From NCBI RefSeq assembly GCF_002803845.1, contig NZ_CP024985.1, positions 6,397,501 to 6,461,500 on the forward strand: a DNA stretch of 64,000 bases, written 5' to 3'. The DNA comes from Streptomyces lavendulae subsp. lavendulae (GTDB taxonomy: Bacteria > Actinomycetota > Actinomycetes > Streptomycetales > Streptomycetaceae). Positions within the stretch are counted from its first letter, which is position 1, and the number at the start of each line of letters is the position of its first letter. Positions 33,972 through 41,251 of the stretch are shown piece by piece. The notes beneath the pieces were generated by a model. It had not been told where the DNA came from and ran no database searches. It saw only the letters and a list, made by a program, of their open reading frames with translations. The position numbers and the translations under genes were made by a program.

Positions 33972-34567
33972 GGACGGAGCGGCTCGCGCCACATGCCCCA
34001 CAGCACGGGCCCGCCGCCCGGCAGCGGCACCTCCGCGCGCACCCGGAAGCCGAAGTGCTCGTAGAGGGGGAGGTTGGACGGCTTGGAGGACTCCAGGTAG
34101 GCGGGCAGGCCCGTGGCGTCGGCCTTGGCCAGACCCGAACGCAGCAGGGCCGCGCCGTGGCCCTGGCCCTGGGCGGCGGGGTCGGCGCCGATGAGCGCGA
34201 GGTACCAGTGCGGTTCCTGCGGCGTGTGCGCGGCGGCCGCACCGACGGCCTCCCCGAACAGGCCGGCCCGGTCACCGAGGATGGCGCGCAGCTCCTCGAT
34301 GGTCCCGGCGTCGGGAACGGCCTTGGCCCCCGCCTCCGGGGCCACCCAGAAGGAGGCGGCCGACGCGGTGCGCTCGCACACGCCGTGGTGGACGTACTGC
34401 CGGGTGAAGAGGGTGGTGAAGTACCGGCCAAGCGACTCCTCGCGGGAGGCGTCGTCGGGGAAGAACCAGCGCATCATCGGGTCGTCGTCGAAGGCTCGGG
34501 TCAGAATGCGGCTGACGAGGGGAGCGTCTTCGATCGTGGCCGTTTCGGGCGTGTTCGTTATCGACAT
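33959..34567 (-). CDS. GNAT-family N-acetyltransferase
   Basis: 202 residues. Acetyl-CoA-binding motif DPAAQGQGHGAALLRSGLAKAD (motif A, residues about 138-160) and the final YEHFGFRV block. The N-terminus ILTRAFDDDPMMRWFFPDD is shared with acetyltransferases that modify peptides, amines or antibiotics. ATG at 34567 (MSITNTPETATIED); an ATG at 34576 is possible. Substrate unknown. Convergent with the NACHT gene with a 12-bp gap. Confidence 0.88.
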   Translation of the reverse strand: MSITNTPETATIEDAPLVSRILTRAFDDDPMMRWFFPDDASREESLGRYFTTLFTRQYVHHGVCERTASAASFWVAPEAGAKAVPDAGTIEELRAILGDRAGLFGEAVGAAAAHTPQEPHWYLALIGADPAAQGQGHGAALLRSGLAKADATGLPAYLESSKPSNLPLYEHFGFRVRAEVPLPGGGPVLWGMWREPLRPAGA

Positions 34568-34657
34568 ACGGGTCATTCTGCACCCGATGATCTTGAGCCC
34601 GAGGCCGGGGTCCCGCTTCCCGCGCACCGCTCCCCGCGCACCGGGCCGGGGGCGGCC

Positions 34658-35560
34658 CTAGGCGGGCTGCTCCTCGCCCAGGACCGGGGCCGGGAGTTCG
34701 CGCAGCAGCCAGTTGAGGACGTCGGGCAGGGCGTGGAAGGCCGCGAAGTGGGCGGCGTCCGGGTCGATGGTGGTGGTGGCGCCGGGGATGCGGCGGCCCA
34801 GCCAGCGGGAGTGGCCGACCGGGGAGAACACGTCCAGCTCGCCGTGCCAGAGCAGGACGGGGGAGCGGATGTCGGCGGGGTCGAAGCCCCAGGGGCGGCT
34901 GAAGGCCAGGATGTCGTCGATCCAGCCCCAGGCGGAAGTCCGGACCCCCTCGCGGTAGTTGCGCAGCAGCATCGACCGCAGGCCCGAATCGGAGACGATC
35001 ATGCGGTCGTTGAGGGTCAGCTCCCGGCGCAGCTCCTCCAGGAGCCTTCCCGGGTCCCGGCGGATCCCGGCGGCGCGGGGGATCAGCCGGGCGGCGAGCT
35101 CCTCGGGGTCGTCGGTGGCGGTGGTGTACTCCCGCACGTTCGAGGCGGCCATCCCGGCGAACCAGTCCAGGTCCTCCGCGTCCCGGGGGGCGAGGGGGAC
35201 CAGGGCGGCGGTCCGGGTCACCCGGTCGGGCAGCAGGGCGGCGCAGGCCAGGGCGCCCGGGCCGCCGCCGGACCGGCCGGCGACGGCGAAGGTGTCCAGG
35301 CCGAAGGAGTCGGCGACGGCGGCCGCGTCATGGGCCACGTCGGCGACGGTGCGGCCCGGGTGGCGGTCGGAGGCGCCGTAGCCGGGCCGGTCGTAGGCGA
35401 TGAGCTGCACCCGCCGCTGGTAGAGCACCATGCCCCGGGGTGCCGGACCCAGGCGGCTGCCGGGCATGCCGTGGAGCAGGAGGACGGGCTTGCCGTCCGG
35501 ATCGCCCCAGCGCTCGGCCACCAGCGTGCGTCCGTCCGCGGTGCGCACTTCTTTGCGCAC
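34658..35560 (-). CDS. Alpha/beta hydrolase
   Basis: 300-residue cytoplasmic hydrolase. VLLLHGMPGSRLG (oxyanion HG loop, residues about 26-38), the nucleophile elbow VAGRSGGGPGA (Ser at about 97), LLWHGELDVFSP (catalytic Asp) and DAAHFAAFH (catalytic His). A cap region lies between. The GTG has GGGAGGGA upstream. Typical of the epoxide-hydrolase/haloperoxidase group; substrate unknown. Confidence 0.9.
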   Translation of the reverse strand: MRKEVRTADGRTLVAERWGDPDGKPVLLLHGMPGSRLGPAPRGMVLYQRRVQLIAYDRPGYGASDRHPGRTVADVAHDAAAVADSFGLDTFAVAGRSGGGPGALACAALLPDRVTRTAALVPLAPRDAEDLDWFAGMAASNVREYTTATDDPEELAARLIPRAAGIRRDPGRLLEELRRELTLNDRMIVSDSGLRSMLLRNYREGVRTSAWGWIDDILAFSRPWGFDPADIRSPVLLWHGELDVFSPVGHSRWLGRRIPGATTTIDPDAAHFAAFHALPDVLNWLLRELPAPVLGEEQPA

Positions 35561-36045
35561 GCGTTCCCTCCCTCACGTTCGACGCGAGCAGTCAGGGTGA
35601 TTGTGCTCTTCGGCCGGGGAGTGCGGTAGGCCGCATCCTCGGGAAATTCTCGTGAAGGTCTTCACAAGCGCGCGGGGGCCTTTGGTCCCCTGGCATATGC
35701 GCAGGTCAACCTGGTGATCAAAAGGATGTGAACGGCTGTGAACGGCTGCGAACGGACCTTCGCCCAGTCGTTGAAGGGCTTTTTCGGCGCGGCTGCTTCC
35801 GTTTTCGGGCATCGAATTGACCCATCGGGAAAACAGTTCGAAAAGAAGGGTTCCCGCCGTGGACGCCGACGAGATGGTGGACGGGCTGGTCCAGGGCGCG
35901 CTCCGGGCGCTCGGCCGTCGAGGAACTGCGTGCCGGGTGCGGCGTCCCGGCCGTCCGCGAACGACGGGGGCGCGAAGGGTCCGTTCGGGGTGACGGAACC
36001 CGGGCGGGCCCTGCGCATCCCCGCCGTGCCCGTGCCCGTGCGCGC
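35561..36045. other. 485-bp gap with repeats and a possible small ORF
   Basis: Upstream of the hydrolase and downstream of the TetR gene, both minus strand. It contains a GTGAACGGCT tandem array (35727-35755). It also holds a plus-strand ORF at 35859-35993 (GTG start, AAGAAGGG upstream, 44 codons beginning VDADEMVDGLVQGALRALG) whose GC-rich third positions fade after about 19 codons, suggesting a decayed remnant. No gene is called with confidence. The minus-strand sequence may include the hydrolase promoter. Confidence 0.4.
35727..35755. repeat. 10-bp tandem array GTGAACGGCT
   Basis: Three units with period exactly 10 bp (TGAACG at 35729 and 35739, CGAACG at 35749), about 170 bp upstream of the hydrolase start. 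Helical spacing fits cooperative binding of a regulator on one DNA face. Confidence 0.5.
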
Positions 36046-36666
36046 CTACGCCTGCGGGACCCGCGGCAGGGGCGGGATCAGCAGGGCCGCCGCCGACCGG
36101 GCCCGCTCCAGCGCCCGGCCGCGGTCCGCGCCGCGCTGGCCGAGGACGACCCGGGTGCTCAGCCCGTCCAGCAGGGCCAGCAGCTCCGAGGCCCGGTCGG
36201 GCACATCCACGGGCGCGAACCGGCCCTGGTCCACCCCCTTGGCGAGGAGCGCCTCCAGGTCCCGCTGCCAGCCCTCGTCGATCTCCTCCTGGGCGGCCTT
36301 CAGCGGTTCGTTGGAGGCGGTGCGGGCCCACAGCTCGATCCAGAGCGTCCAGCGCGGGTCGCGCGGACCCTCGGGGAGGTACAGCTCCAGGAAGAGGTCC
36401 AGCTTGCGGGGGGCGGTCAGGCGCCGGCCCAGCAGCGCCCGGCGCTCCGCGGCGAGCTGCTCCTCGCTCCAGCGCAGGGCCTCCAGCAGGAGCCGGTCCT
36501 TGCTGCCGAAGTAGTACAGGATGTGGCCGCCGCTGGTGCCGAGCCGCTCCGCCAGCGCGGACATCGTGAGCGTCGCGAGGCCGTCCTCGGCGATCGCCGC
36601 CATGGCCTCTTCGAGCATCCGCTCCTGGGCGATCCGCCCGTCGCGCCGTCGCGCCGCTCCCGCCAC
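36046..36666 (-). CDS. TetR-family repressor of the adjacent NCS1/amidohydrolase genes
   Basis: 206 residues. N-terminal HTH: RIAQERMLEEAMAAIAEDGL, then LTMSALAERLGTSGGHILYYFGSKDRLLLEAL (residues about 30-62). A ligand-binding domain, all helical, follows to the C-terminus. GTG start. It is divergent from the permease-amidohydrolase pair. Two 17-bp palindromes lie in the intergenic region, so it probably represses both directions until the amidohydrolase substrate or a purine/pyrimidine-like ligand binds. Ligand identity is inferred only from neighbours. Confidence 0.88.
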   Translation of the reverse strand: MAGAARRRDGRIAQERMLEEAMAAIAEDGLATLTMSALAERLGTSGGHILYYFGSKDRLLLEALRWSEEQLAAERRALLGRRLTAPRKLDLFLELYLPEGPRDPRWTLWIELWARTASNEPLKAAQEEIDEGWQRDLEALLAKGVDQGRFAPVDVPDRASELLALLDGLSTRVVLGQRGADRGRALERARSAAALLIPPLPRVPQA

Positions 36667-36745
36667 CGGTCCCCGCCTTCCCGATCTTCCCTGGCCAGAC
36701 CTTATCCCGGACAGGGTCTTGACGTGGCCGTATCCCGCACCGCAT

Positions 36746-36762
36746 CTTGAATGCCATTCAAG
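36746..36762. promoter_or_regulatory. TetR operator 1
   Basis: Perfect palindrome cttgaatg-c-cattcaag, 17 bp, in the TetR/permease intergenic region. TetR-type half sites with a single central base. Confidence 0.75.
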
Positions 36763-36765
36763 AAC

Positions 36766-36782
36766 CTAGAACGTCATTCAAG
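36766..36782. promoter_or_regulatory. TetR operator 2
   Basis: Imperfect copy ctagaacg-t-cattcaag, same 17-bp frame, with its centre exactly 20 bp from operator 1. Two turns of DNA apart, which favours cooperative binding of two dimers. Confidence 0.65.
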
Positions 36783-36819
36783 GTTCGTGGCCGGCGTCAG
36801 CCAGAGTCAGGGGTCCGTC

Positions 36820-38223
36820 ATGGGGCAGCAGGACACACGGGAGAGAGCCGACGTCGACGAGGTGTTCCGGGTCGAGACCCACGGCATCGACCCGATCCCC
36901 GACGCCGAACGCCACGGCGGCGCCATGGACCTCTTCTGGCTCTGGTTCGGCTCCAACCTCACCTTCACCTACGTGATCAACGGCGCCCTCGCCGTCGCCT
37001 TCGGGCTCACCTTCTGGCAGGCCACCGCCGTGGTCGTGCTCAGTGCCCTGTCCTTCTTCGCGATCAGCGCCGCCGGACTCAGCGGCATCCGCACCGGCAC
37101 CGCCACCCTCGTCATCTCCCGCGCCGCCTTCGGCGTCCGCGGCAACTTCCCCGCCGGGGTCCTGAACTGGGTGGTGAGCATCGGCTACACCATCGTCAAC
37201 ACCGTCGTCGGCACCCTGGCGCTGGAGCTGCTCCTCGCCCGGACCGGCCTCGCCGACGGGAAGGCGGCCCGCGCCCTCGCGCTCGCCGTCACCCTCGTGC
37301 TCACCTTCGCCGTCACCCTGTGGGGCCACGCCACCGTGCAGTTCGCCGAGCGCTGGGCGGCGTACGTGCTGGCCGCCGGTTTCGGCGCGCTGCTCGTCTT
37401 CGTGCTGCCCGGCGCCGACACCTCCGCCGCCCCGGCCGCCGCGCCCGGACTCTCCGGCTGGAGCCTGGCCTTCGTGGTGATGCTCGCCGGGCCGTTCTCG
37501 TACCTGCCGATGCCCGCCGACTACACCCGCTACCTGCCCCGCACCACCTCCCTGAAGTCGATCACCTGGACCGGGGCCCTCGGCGGCATCGTCTCCTCCG
37601 TGGCCCTCGGCGGCGCCGGGGTGGCCGCCGCGACCCAGACCGACATGACCGACGCCGTCGCCGGGGCCGAGGGCCTGCTGCCCGGCTGGTTCCGGCCGCT
37701 GTTCCTCTTCCTGGTCCTCGGCGGCTCCGTCACCAACTCGATCATCACCCTCTACTCCTCCGGCCTGAACCTCCAGGTCCTCGGCATCCCGTGGAGCCGC
37801 GCCCGCGCCCTCGGCGTCAGCGGCGCCGTCACCGCCGCCGGCTCGCTCGCCGCGCTCTTCCTCACCGACTTCACCACCTCGCTGCTCTCCTTCCTGTCCC
37901 TCCTGATCATCGTGTTCGCCCCCTGGGGCGGGGTCTTCCTCGCCGACATGCTGATGCGCCGCTGCCACTACGACGCCGAAGCCCTGCACGCCGGGCGGGA
38001 CGGCGCCTACTGGTACCGCTCCGGCTACCACCCCGCCGGGATGACCGCCCTCCTCGCCGGTCTGGTCTTCGCCGCCCTGACCTGCGACTCCGAGCTGTGG
38101 ACCGGACCGCTCGTGGCCCCGCTCGGCGGCGCCGACCTGACCCTGTCCGGCTCGGTGGTCTCCGGGCTCGTCTACTGGGCCCTCGCCCGCCGCCGCCTCC
38201 CCGCGTACGCCCCCGCGGCCTGA
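36820..38223 (+). CDS. NCS1-family nucleobase:cation symporter
   Basis: 467 residues, about 12 hydrophobic helices. GGAMDLFWLWFGSNLTFTYVINGALAVAFGLTFWQA is the NCS1 opening (GAxxxFWxWFxxN). Further family segments are RAAFGVRGN, SIGYTIVNT and LPMPADYTRYLPRTTSLKS. Probably imports a cytosine-, purine- or hydantoin-like substrate. ATG at 36820 with AGGGG upstream; the earlier ATG at 36751 lies inside the operator and is rejected. It is followed 36 bp later by the amidohydrolase, suggesting uptake then hydrolysis. Confidence 0.9.
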   Translation: MGQQDTRERADVDEVFRVETHGIDPIPDAERHGGAMDLFWLWFGSNLTFTYVINGALAVAFGLTFWQATAVVVLSALSFFAISAAGLSGIRTGTATLVISRAAFGVRGNFPAGVLNWVVSIGYTIVNTVVGTLALELLLARTGLADGKAARALALAVTLVLTFAVTLWGHATVQFAERWAAYVLAAGFGALLVFVLPGADTSAAPAAAPGLSGWSLAFVVMLAGPFSYLPMPADYTRYLPRTTSLKSITWTGALGGIVSSVALGGAGVAAATQTDMTDAVAGAEGLLPGWFRPLFLFLVLGGSVTNSIITLYSSGLNLQVLGIPWSRARALGVSGAVTAAGSLAALFLTDFTTSLLSFLSLLIIVFAPWGGVFLADMLMRRCHYDAEALHAGRDGAYWYRSGYHPAGMTALLAGLVFAALTCDSELWTGPLVAPLGGADLTLSGSVVSGLVYWALARRRLPAYAPAA

Positions 38224-38259
38224 CCTCCCACCCCTACGTCCACGCACCCTGGAGCACCC

Positions 38260-39915
38260 ATGTCCCGTCCCCTCCCCGCCGACCTGCTGCTGACCGGGGC
38301 CCGGATCCACACCGTGGACCCGGACCTGCCCGAGGCCGAGGCCCTCGCCGTCCGCGACGGGGTGATCGTCTGGGTCGGCCCCGACGCCGGGGCGGCCGCC
38401 TGGGCCGGGCCCGACACCGAGCGGATCGACGCGGGCGGCAGGCTGGTCCTGCCCGGGTTCGTCGACGCCCACAACCACGTCCGGCTCGGCTCCGACGCGG
38501 ACTGCGTCCAGCTCGCCGGGGTGCGCACCCTGGAGGGCATCCGGGAGCGGATCCGGGCCTGGCGGGCCGAGCACCCCGACGCCGAGTGGATCGAGGCCGA
38601 GGCCTTCGACTACTCCGCGATCCCGGGCGGACGGATGCCCACCGCCGCCGACCTGGACCCGGTCACCGGGGACGTCCCGGCGATCGTGCTCTCGTACGAC
38701 GTCCACACGGCCTGGCTGAACACCGCCGCCCTGCACCGGCTGGGCGTCTCCCGGGACCGTACGGACCTGCCGTTCGGCACGGCCGCCGTGGACCCGGTGA
38801 CCGGCGAGCCCACCGGCTTCGTCAAGGACTTCGCCGTCAAGGGCCTGTCCCGGGACGGCCACCGGGCGCTGCGCGAGCTCGGCGTGCCGTGGGCCTCGCC
38901 CGACCGGCAGTACGGACGCCTCGCCAGGAGCCTCGACGACGCCATCGGCTTCGGCATCACCACCGTCGTCGAACCGCAGAACTCCCTCGACGACCTCGAA
39001 CTGTACGAACGGGCCCGCGCCGAGGGCCGGCTGCGCTCGCGGATCGTCGCCGCCCTGTTCCACCCGCGCGGCACCGGCGACGCCGACCTGGACGCGTTCG
39101 CCGAGGCCGCCCGGCGGTTCGCCGGGGACCGGCTGCGGGTGGGCCCGCTCAAGCTGTACATCGACGACGTGGTGGAACCCCGTACGGCCGCGCTGCTGGA
39201 ACCGTACGCGGGCTGCGGCCACCACCGGGGCGAGACCTTCTACCCGGCCGAGGAGTTCGCGGAGCTGCTGGCGAAGCTGGACGCGCGGGGCTTCCAGTGC
39301 TTCGTCCACGCCACCGGCGACCGGGGCATCCGCACCGTCCTGGACGCCGTCGCGCACGCCCGCGCCGTCAACGGCCCGCGCGACGCCCGCCACCAGGTGG
39401 TGCACGTGGAGTGCCTGGACCCCGAGGACGTGCCGCGCTTCGCCGAACTGGGCGTGGTCGCCTGCATGCAGCCGCGGCACTGCGCGCCCGAGATCGCGGG
39501 GCCGGGCCAGGACTGGGCCGAGAACGTGGGGGAGGAGCGCTGGCACAAGGCCTGGCCGATGCGGAGCCTGCACGAGGCCGGGGCGGTGCTGGCCTTCTCC
39601 AGCGACTGGAACGTCGCCGAGATGGACCCGATGGTCGGCATCTACACGGCGGTCACCCGCCGCCCGCTGTCCGGCGGCGGCCCCGCGTGGCAGCCGGCGG
39701 AGACGGTGGACGTGGAGACGGCGGTGTACGGCTACACGATGGGCTCCGCGCACGCCAACTTCCTGGAGGCGGAACGCGGTTCCCTCACCGTCGGCAAGGC
39801 GGCGGACTTCGTGGTCCTCTCCCGCGACATCCTGCGCGTCCCGGCGGACCGGATCCCGGGCACGGTGGCCGAAACGGTGGTGGTGGCGGGCGAAATCGTC
39901 CACCGGGCGGGCTGA
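38260..39915 (+). CDS. YtcJ-like metal-dependent amidohydrolase
   Basis: 551 residues of the amidohydrolase superfamily (family 3, YtcJ/N-substituted formamide deformylase-like). LTGARIHTVDPDLPEAEALAV (first composite domain), GFVDAHNHVRLG (metal-binding HxH), the middle FVHATGDRGIRTVLDAV, the VVHVECLDPEDVPRFAELG block, and DWNVAEMDPMVGIYTAVTRR (catalytic Asp and partner). It returns to the beta-sandwich domain at the end (GSLTVGKAADFVVL). Probably opens a cyclic or N-substituted amide brought in by the NCS1 permease; exact substrate not known. Confidence 0.9.
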   Translation: MSRPLPADLLLTGARIHTVDPDLPEAEALAVRDGVIVWVGPDAGAAAWAGPDTERIDAGGRLVLPGFVDAHNHVRLGSDADCVQLAGVRTLEGIRERIRAWRAEHPDAEWIEAEAFDYSAIPGGRMPTAADLDPVTGDVPAIVLSYDVHTAWLNTAALHRLGVSRDRTDLPFGTAAVDPVTGEPTGFVKDFAVKGLSRDGHRALRELGVPWASPDRQYGRLARSLDDAIGFGITTVVEPQNSLDDLELYERARAEGRLRSRIVAALFHPRGTGDADLDAFAEAARRFAGDRLRVGPLKLYIDDVVEPRTAALLEPYAGCGHHRGETFYPAEEFAELLAKLDARGFQCFVHATGDRGIRTVLDAVAHARAVNGPRDARHQVVHVECLDPEDVPRFAELGVVACMQPRHCAPEIAGPGQDWAENVGEERWHKAWPMRSLHEAGAVLAFSSDWNVAEMDPMVGIYTAVTRRPLSGGGPAWQPAETVDVETAVYGYTMGSAHANFLEAERGSLTVGKAADFVVLSRDILRVPADRIPGTVAETVVVAGEIVHRAG

Positions 39916-39964
39916 GTTCCGGCGGCCGGCGGGCCCGGGGTGACCCGGCCGGGGGCGGGGGTGT

Positions 39965-41107
39965 TCAGCGGCCGGGGGCGGGTCCGGGTTCGCCGGTGGG
40001 GCCGGGAGTGGGGCCGGGGCCGGGGGCGGGGGCAGGGTCGTCGGGGAGGCCGCTGCCCACCGCCGCACCCGGTCTGCCGCGGCGGGTGACCGCGCAGGCC
40101 AGGGTGACGGCGGCGCCGGCCACGGCCCAGGCGGCCAGCACGAGCATCGGCCCGCGGGCGCCGTTGCCGTGGAAGTAGGTGACGGAGCGGGCGGCGTACG
40201 TGCCGGCGCCCGGCGGCAGGGCCGGGCCGATCGTGCTCCAGAACGGCGGCAGCAGCGGGTACGGGTAGGCGCCCCCCGCGCTCGGGTTGCCGAGCACCAC
40301 GACCAGCAGGATGGCCAGGCCGATGCCGATCACGCCCGCCAGCCCCTGGAAGGCCAGGGTGATCGCGCCGACCGCGAAGACGACCAGGGTGCCCAGGCCC
40401 CACAGCCCCATGAGCGAGCCGGGCAGCGCGTCCAGCACCGGGCCGGCGATGACCGCGCCGAGCAGTCCCGCGACGAGGGAGTACAGCAGGAGCGCGCCGA
40501 GCCGGATGACGGCGCGGTGGATGTTGGCGGGACGGGCCCCGGCGCTGATCGCGAGGATCGCGGCGCACAGGTAGCCGCCCACGCACCAGCCGATGACCAG
40601 GTAGAAGGAACTGAGCCCGCGGGCGTCGCCCCGGTAGGCGGGGGCCACGTCGACGACCCGGACGCTGCGCCCCTGGGCCTTCTCGACCGCTCCGACGACC
40701 TGCTCCAGGGCCTGGGAGAGCGAGGCCCCGGCGCCGCTCGCGACGATCAGCCGGTCGGTGGTGCCCGCCGGGTCGATGACCAGCGCGCCGTCGACCTCCC
40801 GGTTCTCGACCTGGGTGACGGCGGCGGCCTCGTTCCCGACCGCGCGCGGGTCGAGGGGCTTGCCGGGGAGGGCGGCGAGCCGCTGCGCCGACTGCCGGGC
40901 GACCCGCTCGGCGGAGGCGGCCACCGCGATCGGGATCTCGTGGGGCTCGGGGTGGTGGAAGGCCCCGATGTACGAGGCGACGAAGGCCAGCTGGAGGGCC
41001 AGTACGCCCAGGACCAGCAGGGCGGCCCGGACGGTGACCGCGTCCTTGACCTCGGCGAGGAAGCCGCCGGGCGGCTCGGCGGCGGGGCTCTCGGTGGGCT
41101 GGGTCAT
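39965..41107 (-). CDS. DUF3533/YhgE-like membrane protein
   Basis: 380 residues. One N-terminal TM helix (VTVRAALLVLGVLALQLAFVASYIGAF), then a periplasmic-side domain (about 60-180, with ENREVDGALVIDP and ASGAGASLSQALEQVVGAVE), then five TM helices and a Pro/Gly-rich tail. This one-TM, loop, five-TM plan fits ABC-2-like exporters of the YhgE/DUF3533 type without their own ATPase. ATG at 41107 with GAGGGA upstream. It is divergent from dnaE2. Function unknown. Confidence 0.7.
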   Translation of the reverse strand: MTQPTESPAAEPPGGFLAEVKDAVTVRAALLVLGVLALQLAFVASYIGAFHHPEPHEIPIAVAASAERVARQSAQRLAALPGKPLDPRAVGNEAAAVTQVENREVDGALVIDPAGTTDRLIVASGAGASLSQALEQVVGAVEKAQGRSVRVVDVAPAYRGDARGLSSFYLVIGWCVGGYLCAAILAISAGARPANIHRAVIRLGALLLYSLVAGLLGAVIAGPVLDALPGSLMGLWGLGTLVVFAVGAITLAFQGLAGVIGIGLAILLVVVLGNPSAGGAYPYPLLPPFWSTIGPALPPGAGTYAARSVTYFHGNGARGPMLVLAAWAVAGAAVTLACAVTRRGRPGAAVGSGLPDDPAPAPGPGPTPGPTGEPGPAPGR

Positions 41108-41165
41108 GTCCCTCACGCTCGACGCGGCGGGGGCGGGGCGCAGCAGGGGAGGACCGAATGGATGA

Positions 41166-41181
41166 TCGAACAACTGTTTCG
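41166..41181. promoter_or_regulatory. LexA-like SOS box before dnaE2
   Basis: tcgaacaactgtttcg: the left half TCGAAC fits the actinobacterial consensus TCGAACnnnnGTTCGA exactly and the right half gtttcg partly. It lies 71 bp upstream of the dnaE2 start. An additional AT-rich ttcgaatt follows at 41190. Confidence 0.45.
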
Positions 41182-41251
41182 CACGGATATTCGAATTGCT
41201 CTATGGTGGAGCCGGGGGAGGTGTTGATTCGAGCGAAGCAGGAGGCCGCGG

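Noticed and set aside
36751..36819. Upstream ATG extension of the NCS1 permease
   Set aside because: The first codons lie inside the TetR operators; the ATG at 36820 has a ribosome site and gives a normal family N-terminus.
36747..40178. 1143-codon plus-strand frame overlapping permease and amidohydrolase
   Set aside because: Out-of-frame Arg/Pro-rich shadow; the true frames hold the family motifs.
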